A DNA stretch of 64,000 bases from Sphingobacterium thalpophilum (GTDB taxonomy: Bacteria; Bacteroidota; Bacteroidia; Sphingobacteriales; Sphingobacteriaceae): the NCBI RefSeq assembly GCF_901482695.1, contig NZ_LR590484.1, forward strand, positions 1,550,001 to 1,614,000, in the 5' to 3' direction. The position numbers and the translations under genes were made by a program. The notes beneath the pieces were generated by a model. That model did not search any database, was not told where the DNA came from, and worked only from the letters and a program-made list of their open reading frames with translations. Shown one piece after another: positions 9,201 through 15,839 of the stretch (position 1 is the first letter of the stretch; each line of letters begins with the position of its first letter).

Positions 9201-9506
9201 CGGCACTCCGGTTACATATCCGGTATCCAGTGGTTTAAACCCCAGGCAGGTAAATCGGACCTTCCCCTTTCGGTGCTGAACGGACAGGTTAAATGTACCA
9301 TCCTTCTTGCACGAGGTACGGAGGTTTTCGGCGTCTACACGCACTGATACCCCCTGTAATGGCTTACCGTCGCTGGCCGATACGACGATCCCCTGTAGAA
9401 TAAAATCCATAGGCCCGCCGGCCCCACTGTCCTTGCGGGGCGTCTGAGCCGATAAACTAAACATAGAAAACCATAGGATAGATAGCAGGGTACTATACAG
9501 TTTCAT
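6270..9506 (-). CDS. SusC/RagA-like TonB-dependent outer-membrane transporter
   Basis: About 1078 residues from the chosen ATG, which gives a clean signal peptide ([21 protein letters not shown]); the open frame extends 36 codons further upstream without a convincing start. Domains in order: carboxypeptidase-regulatory-like domain ([21 protein letters not shown]), TonB plug with the SusC signature ([10 protein letters not shown]...[11 protein letters not shown]...[21 protein letters not shown]...[11 protein letters not shown]), then a large beta-barrel ending in LGLSFKF. It imports a nutrient captured by the SusD partner using TonB energy. First gene of the susC-susD-tlpA operon, after a long leader. 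Confidence 0.95.
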   Translation of the reverse strand: [1078 protein letters not shown]

Positions 9507-9988
9507 TGTCTTTCGACTGGGCAAGACCTCTCCTGCCCCAAAAAATTGTCTCATTTTTAGGTTTTTAATGGAGTGGTCTAAGGCAGAGACATCCTGTCCG
9601 ATCGGGATCAGCAATTTCCTTTCAGGGCGTCGAGCCTAGACCTCTCCGGTAAATAATAGAACTATTATAGGTTCTCAGATGCGGTTTTAGACAATTACAG
9701 GTAAATTCATATGGACGATACCGCATCCGCAGGAAAAATTAAAAACCGACCTTTTTTATAGAATCTCTATATCGTTTTGTTTTCAGTTTTTGTTCCTCAA
9801 CAATAAATTCCTTACTTTTAAGCTGCTAAACGAAAAAAGAGTAGAAATTATATTTGTCGGCATGGACTGCAAACAAATCAGGTCGGCTAAATCAACAACA
9901 TGGAGCTAAGTAGGCCTTTTTGGCGCTTACTATGCCCATTTTTAATACCGCTGGTATTAAGTGCTGTTGATTTTAATATTGTTTGATA
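9507..9988 (-). other. long AT-rich leader/intergenic region upstream of susC
   Basis: About 480 nt with no supported gene. On the susC strand it may form a hairpin from a 7-bp inverted repeat (ATGCGGT at 9679-9685, ACCGCAT at 9720-9726) and contains AGAAC/GTTCT half-sites near 9660-9675. A perfect 8-bp palindrome with a 3-nt loop (TTAATACC-GCT-GGTATTAA) is at 9942-9960. A TATATTTG box on the + strand (9849-9856) has no clear partner or gene. Confidence 0.4.
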
Positions 9989-10099
9989 CTACTCCGGTGG
10001 GCAGTATTTGTTCTTGATGAGCAGCGATAGTGCAAGCCGATGACACTGATCCTTGATCTGGTGTACTGCTGTGATTGTGAGTGACTCATTTAGCTTCAT
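9989..10099 (-). CDS. possible 36-aa peptide
   Basis: ATG at 10099 to TAG at 9989 encodes a 36-residue peptide that begins MKLNESLTITAVHQIKDQC and ends in NKYCPPE. It has two cysteines, basic residues and no signal peptide. It sits just downstream (same strand) of a likely small-RNA gene and upstream of susC. Codon use looks normal for the organism, but the frame is too short to prove coding. It may be a leader peptide, a small protein or chance. Confidence 0.35.
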   Translation of the reverse strand: MKLNESLTITAVHQIKDQCHRLALSLLIKNKYCPPE

Positions 10100-10139
10100 A
10101 ATCTAACGATTTGGTTAATTAAAGAGTCTCGAGAAGGAA

Positions 10140-10230
10140 GTAAGAATTAACAAAAGGAAAAGCTCCTACCTTCCACCGCCAACATGGTACCAGCAAGGAC
10201 CTGACACGGTTTCCAGTAGGAGCTTCTCCC
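10140..10230 (-). ncRNA. candidate structured small RNA, class unknown
   Basis: On the minus strand the transcript folds into a long rod. A 14-bp closing stem is formed by GGAGAAGCTCCTAC and GTAGGAGCTTTTCC with one G-U pair that only works on this strand. Inside come a purine-rich internal loop, an ACCG/CGGT stem, another internal loop, then GGTCC/GGTACC around a UUGCU loop. The 3' stem runs into TTTTCCTTTT, like a terminator. A perfect TATATTTG -7 box ends 11 nt upstream. It contains GTGTCAGGTCC, also found in SRP RNA, but lacks the GGAAGCAG part, so I do not call it SRP RNA. Confidence 0.55.
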
Positions 10231-10240
10231 AAAAATTGTA

Positions 10241-10248
10241 CAAATATA
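10241..10248 (-). promoter_or_regulatory. -7 box of the candidate small RNA
   Basis: Minus-strand TATATTTG matches the Bacteroidota -7 consensus TAnnTTTG exactly and lies about 11 nt before the first G of the predicted RNA. The -33 element is poor (TTTA-like at about 10271-10274). Confidence 0.55.
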
Positions 10249-10420
10249 CAAAATTGGGACAATATGCTCCTAAAGGTCTCGCGTCGATAAAATTGCTGGT
10301 TTTAGTTGACGAGACTCAATCAGCGAACTGATTATGACACAAATATAAGTAAATACAATTTAACAACCAAAAATATATTGGTTAAATCCAAAATATTTTT
10401 GGTAATCTCAAAGCAATGTT

Positions 10421-10804
10421 ATGAAAATTCATATCGGTGATATAATAAAAAGAGAGGCAAAGAATCAAGGTATTAGCAATGCTCGTTTGATGGAAGAAAT
10501 AAAAGTAAAAAATTCCCAAAACATTGAATATGATTTAAAGCAAGAAACACTATCAATACAAAAGTTAGCACTCTATACCGCAGCATTAAACCACAATTTT
10601 CTTAAATATTATACCGATCTTGAACCTTTCAGATCGTTCTACGAAAATGAAAATAATACTTCTTTGGAAAAAATCAATTTTCTGAAGGAACAATTGGATC
10701 AAGCCAACCGAACGATCTCTATGCAAGAAGAAACTATACAGACTCAAAAAGATCTTATAGATACGCAAAAGGCGCTAATTGAATCGTTATCGACAAAAAA
10801 ATAA
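10421..10804 (+). CDS. XRE-like small regulator with coiled-coil tail
   Basis: 127 residues. The N-terminal about 60 residues follow the pattern of small Bacteroidota XRE-type proteins (MKIHIGDIIKREAKNQGIS...LSIQKLALYTAALNHNFLKYYTDLEP), though the recognition region is divergent. Residues about 75-127 form a regular coiled coil (EKINFLKEQLDQANRTISMQEETIQTQKDLI split over heptads). Likely a DNA-binding dimer. It stands just upstream of the AbiF-type unit, and part of its sequence recurs after that gene, which points to duplication around the defence gene. Confidence 0.7.
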   Translation: MKIHIGDIIKREAKNQGISNARLMEEIKVKNSQNIEYDLKQETLSIQKLALYTAALNHNFLKYYTDLEPFRSFYENENNTSLEKINFLKEQLDQANRTISMQEETIQTQKDLIDTQKALIESLSTKK

Positions 10805-10944
10805 CAATATTTTTAATAAAAACAGCTTATCATCACTTTAAAGATGAAGTTTCACAAAATTTTAAATTGTTATTCCGTTTAAAGGAAAACCAACGTGTAG
10901 CTAGCGTCCTGATCTACATTTGGGGGCTTTATTACAAAAAAAAA

Positions 10945-10975
10945 TTTGATAATAATACTAATATTATTATTTTTG
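10945..10975 (+). promoter_or_regulatory. promoter of the RNA upstream of the Abi gene
   Basis: TTTG at 10945-10948, a 19-nt spacer, then TATTTTTG at 10968-10975: a complete match to the Bacteroidota -33/-7 consensus. Transcription would begin near 10980, 70 nt before the abi start codon. Confidence 0.7.
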
Positions 10976-10979
10976 TACC

Positions 10980-11032
10980 AACGGTACTCGTACTGCTTCC
11001 CATCAGAACAGCATGCGGGTCTTTTTTATTTT
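10980..11032 (+). ncRNA. probable small RNA preceding the AbiF-type gene (abiF RNA-like)
   Basis: Between a full-consensus promoter and the abi start codon lies a short structured stretch. CGTA-C-TGCT (10989-10997) pairs with AGCA-TGCG (11010-11017) around a 12-nt loop whose CCC can pair with the GGG just downstream, giving a possible pseudoknot. A TTTTTTATTTT run (11022-11032) follows directly, as in an intrinsic terminator. A structured 'abiF RNA' class is known upstream of genes of this family; whether this one is a member needs a covariance search. The promoter edge also carries a GTACC-AAC-GGTAC hairpin (10975-10987). Confidence 0.55.
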
Positions 11033-11051
11033 ATAGCCAATTATTTTTTTA

Positions 11052-11948
11052 ATGCCTGGAAAAATTCCCTTAACAATACAAGATCAGTTAAACCTGCTCC
11101 AACAACGTAACATGACGTTTCGAGATATCACCGCAGCGCCACATTTTCTAGCAAATATTAGTTATTATAGATTGAAGGGGTATTGGTGGGAAATGCAAAT
11201 TGATTTTGTGAACCATAATTTCAAGCAGGGTTCGGTATTCGAAGATGTTATAGACTTATACAATTTTGATCGCCATTTTCGATTGATTGTTTTCAACGCC
11301 ATCGAAAGGATTGAAATTGCACTAAGAACTAAATTGATATACCATCTTTCCTTGTCATATGGAGGAGAATGGTATCTAAACCAATCTATCTTTAAAGATA
11401 AAAAAGAACATATAAAATTCTTGTCTAAACTTCTAAATGATATGTGTCAGAGTAGTGAAGAATTTATGGTCAAACATTACCAAAACCATCCTGATGACTA
11501 TCCCGAGGCTTGGAAAGGATTAGAAGTAGTCACATTAGGTACACTTTCTAAGATTTTCGACAACTTAAATCCCCAACTCCCTGAAAAATCTAAAATCGCC
11601 AACGAGTTTGGATTAAGTAGTGCAAAAGATTTTTCTAGTTGGCTCAGGACAATCACGCTAATAAGGAATATCATAGCACATCATAGTCGATTATGGAATA
11701 GAGTTTTGATAACCAAGTACTCTTGGCCATCAAATTTGACAAATAGAGTTTTGAACTATGTACCTGATGAGCAAAAAAAGAAAAAGGTTTTTCCGATTTT
11801 ATGTGCTATGATTTATATGAACGACAAAATTTCCTCCGGCCACTCCTTAAGAAATGAGCTTCATGAGTTAATACAGTCGTTTCCAAATACGGCAATTTAC
11901 AAAATGGGATTTCCTCCATATTGGTTTAATGAGCCTATTTTCTTATGA
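11052..11948 (+). CDS. Abi_2/AbiF-family abortive-infection protein, HEPN-like
   Basis: 298 residues, normal length for the Abi_2 (AbiD/AbiF) family. Family landmarks: LTIQDQLNLLQQRNM, YYRLKGYWW, F-x-D-x-x-x-LYNFDRHFRLIVFNAIERIEIALRTKL, and the HEPN-type R-x4-H motif in IRNIIAHHSRLWN (R205, H210). A second R-x5-H (R92, H98) lies in the N-terminal part. Such proteins are thought to be RNA-cutting toxins that stop phage growth. The gene follows a promoter, a probable structured RNA and a T-run, an arrangement seen for RNA-antitoxin partners in this family. The start codon directly follows the T-run, with no Shine-Dalgarno. Confidence 0.9.
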   Translation: MPGKIPLTIQDQLNLLQQRNMTFRDITAAPHFLANISYYRLKGYWWEMQIDFVNHNFKQGSVFEDVIDLYNFDRHFRLIVFNAIERIEIALRTKLIYHLSLSYGGEWYLNQSIFKDKKEHIKFLSKLLNDMCQSSEEFMVKHYQNHPDDYPEAWKGLEVVTLGTLSKIFDNLNPQLPEKSKIANEFGLSSAKDFSSWLRTITLIRNIIAHHSRLWNRVLITKYSWPSNLTNRVLNYVPDEQKKKKVFPILCAMIYMNDKISSGHSLRNELHELIQSFPNTAIYKMGFPPYWFNEPIFL

Positions 11949-11949
11949 A

Positions 11950-12226
11950 AAAAATTATACTGATCTGGAACCTTTGAAATCGTTCTACGAAAAAGAAATA
12001 ACACTTAAACCTAGCCAACTCTTCGAATACTTCTATGGCGATGGCGCACCTCCGATGATTGGAATGATAGACGAACTGCACTCAGCAAAAGACCTATATG
12101 CAATTACAAGATGATTGAACGTTTCCTTGCACTATTACAAAAATACCAACTGGATGGGGCGAAATACTAAACGATAAAGCTGGCGCCAACGTTAAGCTTC
12201 TTTATGAAGCACTGTTTACGGATTAA
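11950..12226 (+). pseudogene. broken second copy of the XRE-like gene plus following remnant
   Basis: Directly after the abi stop codon the sequence matches the middle of the 10421 gene: YTDLEPLKSFYEKE here against YTDLEPFRSFYENE there, with near-identical DNA. Its 5' half is missing. The frame then runs through HSAKDLYAITR to a TGA, but continuing coding is visible after shifts (MIERFLALLQKYQLD in another frame from 12111, then WGEILNDKAGANVKLLYEALFTD in the third to a TAA at 12224). This is a decayed gene with a lost start and at least two frameshifts. Confidence 0.65.
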
Positions 12227-12319
12227 GTCAAAGTGAACCATAGACAACAGAAAATCCAATCTCCGCTATTTTGGCATTCTTGGATGATACATGTTCCAGC
12301 AAAGAATGACTGAAATAAA

Positions 12320-12349
12320 TTTGTCAGCGAACAGAAGCGCAGATTTTTG
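12320..12349 (+). promoter_or_regulatory. likely promoter of the XRE regulator
   Basis: TTTG at 12320-12323, an 18-nt spacer and GATTTTTG at 12342-12349 (one mismatch to TAnnTTTG), about 33 nt before the ATG. Confidence 0.5.
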
Positions 12350-12381
12350 TATCTTAACATTCAATTCATTTTTAAATAACC

Positions 12382-12633
12382 ATGGTAGCAAAAGCAATTC
12401 GATTACTTAGGCAGCAAAGGGGCTGGACCCAACATGATGTTGCACAGAGATTAGAGATATCAATTCCCTCGTTATCAAAAATAGAAGCAGGAATTACAGA
12501 CCTTAATCTCTCACGGTTAAACCAAATCGCGAAGTTATTTAATTTGACAACCGTAGAGCTATTATCTTATTCCGGATCAGAAGAAAAAAGCCACTCCCCT
12601 TCGGAAATGGCTTCAGCAATATTTATGTACTAA
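12382..12633 (+). CDS. XRE-family HTH transcriptional regulator
   Basis: 83 residues made almost entirely of one Cro/CI-type HTH domain (IRLLRQQRGWTQHDVAQRLEISIPSLSKIEAGITDLNLSRLNQIAKLF split over the five helices). Such single-domain proteins act as repressors or antitoxin-like regulators. It has its own promoter and converges on the Rpn-like gene; no toxin partner is directly attached. The terminator of the convergent gene lies inside its last codons. Confidence 0.88.
   Translation: MVAKAIRLLRQQRGWTQHDVAQRLEISIPSLSKIEAGITDLNLSRLNQIAKLFNLTTVELLSYSGSEEKSHSPSEMASAIFMY
12584..12613 (-). terminator. intrinsic terminator for the Rpn-like gene, inside the XRE gene
   Basis: On the minus strand AAGCCA and TGGCTT close a hairpin (with TTCC/GGGG pairs further in) followed by a T-run (the A-run at 12584-12589 on the plus strand). 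It overlaps the end of the XRE coding sequence. Confidence 0.6.
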
Positions 12634-12638
12634 CTAGG

Positions 12639-13259
12639 CTATTTGAGCTTTTCGATTTCATCAACGGAAAGACCGGTAACGTCACTAATGTCCTTCTCGT
12701 TATAACCCTTGCTCAACATCTTCCGAGCAGATTCAATAGCCCGTTTGTGTTCTCCCTCTGCAAGGCCTTCTGCACGACCTTTCTCAAGACCTTTCTCAAG
12801 ACCTTCTGCTAGACCTTTCTCAAGACCTTTAGCATGCCCCATTGCTTCTCCCGACCGTAGAGCCGAATTAAACACACTCTCGGCATCTCGTTTATGTTTT
12901 AGGCTTGATTCATATGACATGCGATCCTCCTCCGTTAATTTTCCTATTTCTCCTACTTCAAAGATAAGACCAAATATCCTTTTATCCAAAAATGAGGGCA
13001 ACTTATCCATGGTGCTCAAGTGTTTAAGTACATACAGCCATTGATCCATTACTGTTTCCAGCTCTGCCGGTTTTTTAGTAAACATCGGTAATGAAACCAA
13101 TTTGTACCCTAACTTGTCATAAAAAATTTCATGCGTATTCTTGTCACACAAAGCAACATCATAAAAATACGGGCGGGCGGTATTGCCCCTGGAAAAGACC
13201 TTATCCGCTCCATGCAGGTTAAATTCTTGGCCATCATTATTAAGTTTTTGGTTATCCAT
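12639..13259 (-). CDS. truncated Rpn/PDDEXK-type recombination-promoting nuclease relative
   Basis: About 206 residues from ATG 13259 (the open frame reaches 13292). The part from VALCDKNTHEIFYDKL through LETVMDQWLYVLKHL, the EEDRMSYESSLKHKRD block, the repetitive GLEKGLAEG tail and the final SKGYNEKDISDVTGLSVDEIEKLK are typical of the C-terminal two-thirds of Rpn-family proteins, usually near 290 residues. The N-terminal catalytic PDDEXK core is absent and replaced by about 30 unrelated residues, so it is probably not an active nuclease. Such genes multiply in Bacteroidota genomes near mobile DNA. Confidence 0.75.
   Translation of the reverse strand: MDNQKLNNDGQEFNLHGADKVFSRGNTARPYFYDVALCDKNTHEIFYDKLGYKLVSLPMFTKKPAELETVMDQWLYVLKHLSTMDKLPSFLDKRIFGLIFEVGEIGKLTEEDRMSYESSLKHKRDAESVFNSALRSGEAMGHAKGLEKGLAEGLEKGLEKGRAEGLAEGEHKRAIESARKMLSKGYNEKDISDVTGLSVDEIEKLK
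12777..12836. repeat. 12-bp tandem repeats inside the Rpn-like gene
   Basis: Five consecutive 12-mers; three are identical (ACCTTTCTCAAG) and two are variants. On the coding strand each unit gives a GLEKG/GLAEG-type tetrapeptide, so copy number can change without breaking the frame. Confidence 0.8.
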
Positions 13260-13292
13260 ACAAAGATAGTAAAAAACTAAAATATTTAGCAA

Positions 13293-13656
13293 ATAAAATC
13301 TGTAAAATCACCTATTCCTTCTCGACATGTAAAGTGTTGCCTCTTTCCCTAAGGTAAAGTTACCATATCTGTTTTGTCCCTAGATAGGTCATGATAAGGG
13401 ACGTTGCTTCCCTAAAATGGCACTCCGTAAGCGACAGCTAGGTAAACCTTGTCCCTAGATAGATGAGATTACCGTACTGCATGGTAAGATTTGTGCCACA
13501 GGGAATTAAACAAAAGAATCAAACATTAGGGTAGTTCTTGGGGGGTACTATTTTTTTGCACTTTACAAAAAAACATCAAGTTTGTAGTGGCTGGAAAAGG
13601 AACCGGATAGGAAGATTCACTCTGACCAGTAGAAACCCACAACATTCCTATTAATT
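13293..13656. other. intergenic region with short direct repeats at the border of the IS remnant
   Basis: About 360 nt without a gene. A 14-bp direct repeat TTGTCCCTAGATAG occurs at 13374-13387 and 13449-13462, each preceded by GGTAAA at differing distance, and TTCCCTAA also occurs twice. These could be remains of insertion-element ends. No intact terminal inverted repeat was found. Confidence 0.45.
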
Positions 13657-14457
13657 ATGAAAAAAAGCTACACAAGACGTTTCTCTAAAGAGCGTAAAGA
13701 ATTCATTGTCCATGAACTTTTCAAAGATCTTTACTATTCTGTTTTGGATAGGCTTTGGCAAAAGGACACCCATTTTCGCAAAGATCTTGGTCAGCTAAAG
13801 CGTAAAGTATATCTGATGGATGCAAGCATCATCCCCTTATGTCTATCTGTATTTGACTGGGCAAAGTTTCGCAGCACCAAAGGTGCCGTAAAGCTGCACA
13901 CTGTCTTGGATTATGATGGCTGCCTACCTGTTTTTATGCAGATTACCGATGGAAAAGTACATGAGAGCCAGCGAGCCGGTAGTTACAGTTTTTCCAAGGG
14001 AAGCGTGGTGGTAGTGGACCGTGGCTACGTGGATTACAGCTGGCTTGGGGATTTCCTAGTCCACTTTTGGGACAGCACCACTGGCAATGAGTACCACTTT
14101 TTGACCAATAATACGAAGTGGAAGGCTTCTTTGGTGGCAAACATCTATAAAGAACGCTGGCATATCGAAGTCTTCTTCAAGCATCTAAAGCAGCGCTTAA
14201 AAGTATCAACATTCATAGGGACTTCTGAAAATGCAGTGATGATCCAGATCTGGACTTCACTCATTGGCATATTACTGTTAAAATACTTACAAAAAAAGGC
14301 CAAATATGACTGGAACCTGTCCAATCTGGTCGCATTCATCAGAATGAATATCTTCGTGAAAATAAACATCTGGCAAGGGGTCAATATCGAAATGATGAAA
14401 AAAGCGATGCTTGTACCACAGAAATCCAATCCTAAAATTTATTTAGGACACATATGA
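13657..14457 (+). pseudogene. deleted IS4-type DDE transposase
   Basis: The 266-residue frame keeps DDE landmarks: the first Asp in VYLMDASIIPLCLS, the second in VVVVDRGYVDYSWL, and the Y-x2-R-x3-E-x6-K block in IYKERWHIEVFFKHLKQ. Relatives are near 380-400 residues. Here the N-terminal about 90 residues are missing, a stretch of roughly 50 residues is lost between DYSWLGD and LVHFWDST, and the end (after NIWQGV) differs from the usual tail. It is a non-functional IS remnant. Flanks show no clear inverted repeats. Confidence 0.8.
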
Positions 14458-14536
14458 CTTTCAGTTATTATAACGATCTTTAAAATTATACAAAGCTTAA
14501 AAATCACACAGCTTGTTTACTCAAATCGCAAAAAAC

Positions 14537-15292
14537 ATGCAATTTAAAACGACTCTCCGCCCTCTTCTTTTTCTCTGCGCCCTAGGCTTATGTTTTAGCT
14601 CTTGCCAAAAGGATGCCTCTTCTGAGTCGGAGGCTCTAATTGATATTGAAACCAGAGATGCTACCTGGACGAAATTGAGTATCCCGGGACAGCTCAGAGG
14701 TACATCGGCTATTTACGGTAATATTGACGATACTTTGGTCGTGGCCACCATGTACAAGATTTATATGACTACGGATAAAGGAGCTTCTTGGCAAATGGTC
14801 AACGATGCTGGACTTGGCATACCAAGCTTCAGTATGTATAAGGGAGAATTGATGGCTTTAAGCAACTTCCAGGACCACTCGACAAGTCCATTTTTATTCT
14901 CGTGGGATCATGGCAAAAGTTGGAGCACAAAGGGCAAATATGGCTATGAAGTCAATGATAAAGTACGGGTCAATCGAAAAGAAACAAAGATCAGTGAAAC
15001 TGAATCCTACAAAATCAGCCCACAGCCCAATGAAATCATCGACAAAGAATACGGCCGCCCGTTAATGCAGCCAGATAAACTAGTAAGAGTCACTGATAAA
15101 GGCGAACAGAAGCTCGATTTTCCTTTCCGTCGACAACTGAATTATATTTACCACGACAAGAAAAACCGACTTTACATTGGTGCTGAAGGTACACGTTTTG
15201 AGTGGGCTGTTAAAGGCAATGAACGTACTTATCCAACTTCTACCGATACAGCGATCATTTACATCAGCAAACTCCCTATAAGCGCAAAATAA
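14537..15292 (+). CDS. lipoprotein with BNR-like beta-propeller repeats
   Basis: 251 residues from ATG 14537; the frame also opens at a TTG at 14513. A lipoprotein signal (LRPLLFLCALGLCFSSCQK) leads into repeats of the type MTTDKGASWQMV and FSWDHGKSWSTKG, the Asp-box/BNR pattern of beta-propellers, but only about three are clear, so the protein is shorter than a full propeller. It would sit on the outer or periplasmic face of a membrane. It follows the IS remnant and precedes a kinase remnant, so it may be cut short. Function unknown. Confidence 0.7.
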   Translation: MQFKTTLRPLLFLCALGLCFSSCQKDASSESEALIDIETRDATWTKLSIPGQLRGTSAIYGNIDDTLVVATMYKIYMTTDKGASWQMVNDAGLGIPSFSMYKGELMALSNFQDHSTSPFLFSWDHGKSWSTKGKYGYEVNDKVRVNRKETKISETESYKISPQPNEIIDKEYGRPLMQPDKLVRVTDKGEQKLDFPFRRQLNYIYHDKKNRLYIGAEGTRFEWAVKGNERTYPTSTDTAIIYISKLPISAK

Positions 15293-15620
15293 CGAAACAG
15301 CTCCTAATTATTCGAAAAAACGAGTTAATGATCATTCCCTTACCCAGCTTACTGGAGAGATTAACATTACCGTCCGAACGTTCCATCAACTCTTTGACTA
15401 AGGACAAACCTATTTCCGGCCCCTGTGCTTCAAGCGCTTTGCCTGCGCGCTCATGGACTTTAAATATGACATCCAGATCTTTATGTGGAATGCCGATCCC
15501 ACGATCTTCCAAATAGTGTACAATTTCTTTGCTTGTCTTTTCCTCCTACATTGCAAGATAAACCTGCTCGGTAGCTTTGGCATATTTCACAGCGTTAAAA
15601 ACCATATTAACAGAAGCATA
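15276..15620 (-). pseudogene. C-terminal remnant of a sensor histidine kinase
   Basis: Minus-strand reading gives the ATPase domain of a histidine kinase: N-box (VNMVFNAVKYAK), then a TAG stop in frame at 15548-15546, then the G1 box as EDRGIGIPHKDLD, a decayed G2 box (GPEIGLSLVKEL) and SSKLGKG. The sensor part and the His-box are missing. The frame ends in unrelated residues. It overlaps the end of the preceding lipoprotein gene by 17 nt on the other strand. Clearly decayed. Confidence 0.7.
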
Positions 15621-15676
15621 TTTATGCGTCTTTATTCAATAGATTACACATTTCAGCCTAAAAAAATCGAAAAATA

Positions 15677-15707
15677 TTTTAAACACTGCATTTTTATGCT
15701 ATATTTG
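15677..15707 (+). promoter_or_regulatory. promoter of the second susCD operon
   Basis: TTTT (15677-15680), a 19-nt spacer and a perfect TATATTTG (15700-15707). It gives a leader of about 125 nt before the susC start. Confidence 0.6.
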
Positions 15708-15839
15708 ATATAAAACATATACAAACCGATCTCTAACCGCTATAATTTTTTATGAAATAGCACAATTTCTATGTTGCCCAAGCACCAGGTGTATTGGCAA
15801 AACCTAAGTTAAACGAAACTAATCAAACACAATTTTATT

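Noticed and set aside
9942..9960. perfect TTAATACC/GGTATTAA hairpin as a terminator
   Set aside because: No T-run follows on either strand in the right place; an operator is as likely. Reported only as part of the region.
10140..10230. SRP RNA (ffs) gene
   Set aside because: The 11-base match to SRP RNA is attractive, but the required GGAA loop and AGCA-type internal loop are absent. Kept as an unassigned RNA.
12777..12836. CRISPR-like repeat array
   Set aside because: The 12-bp units are contiguous, have no spacers and lie in frame inside the Rpn-like gene.
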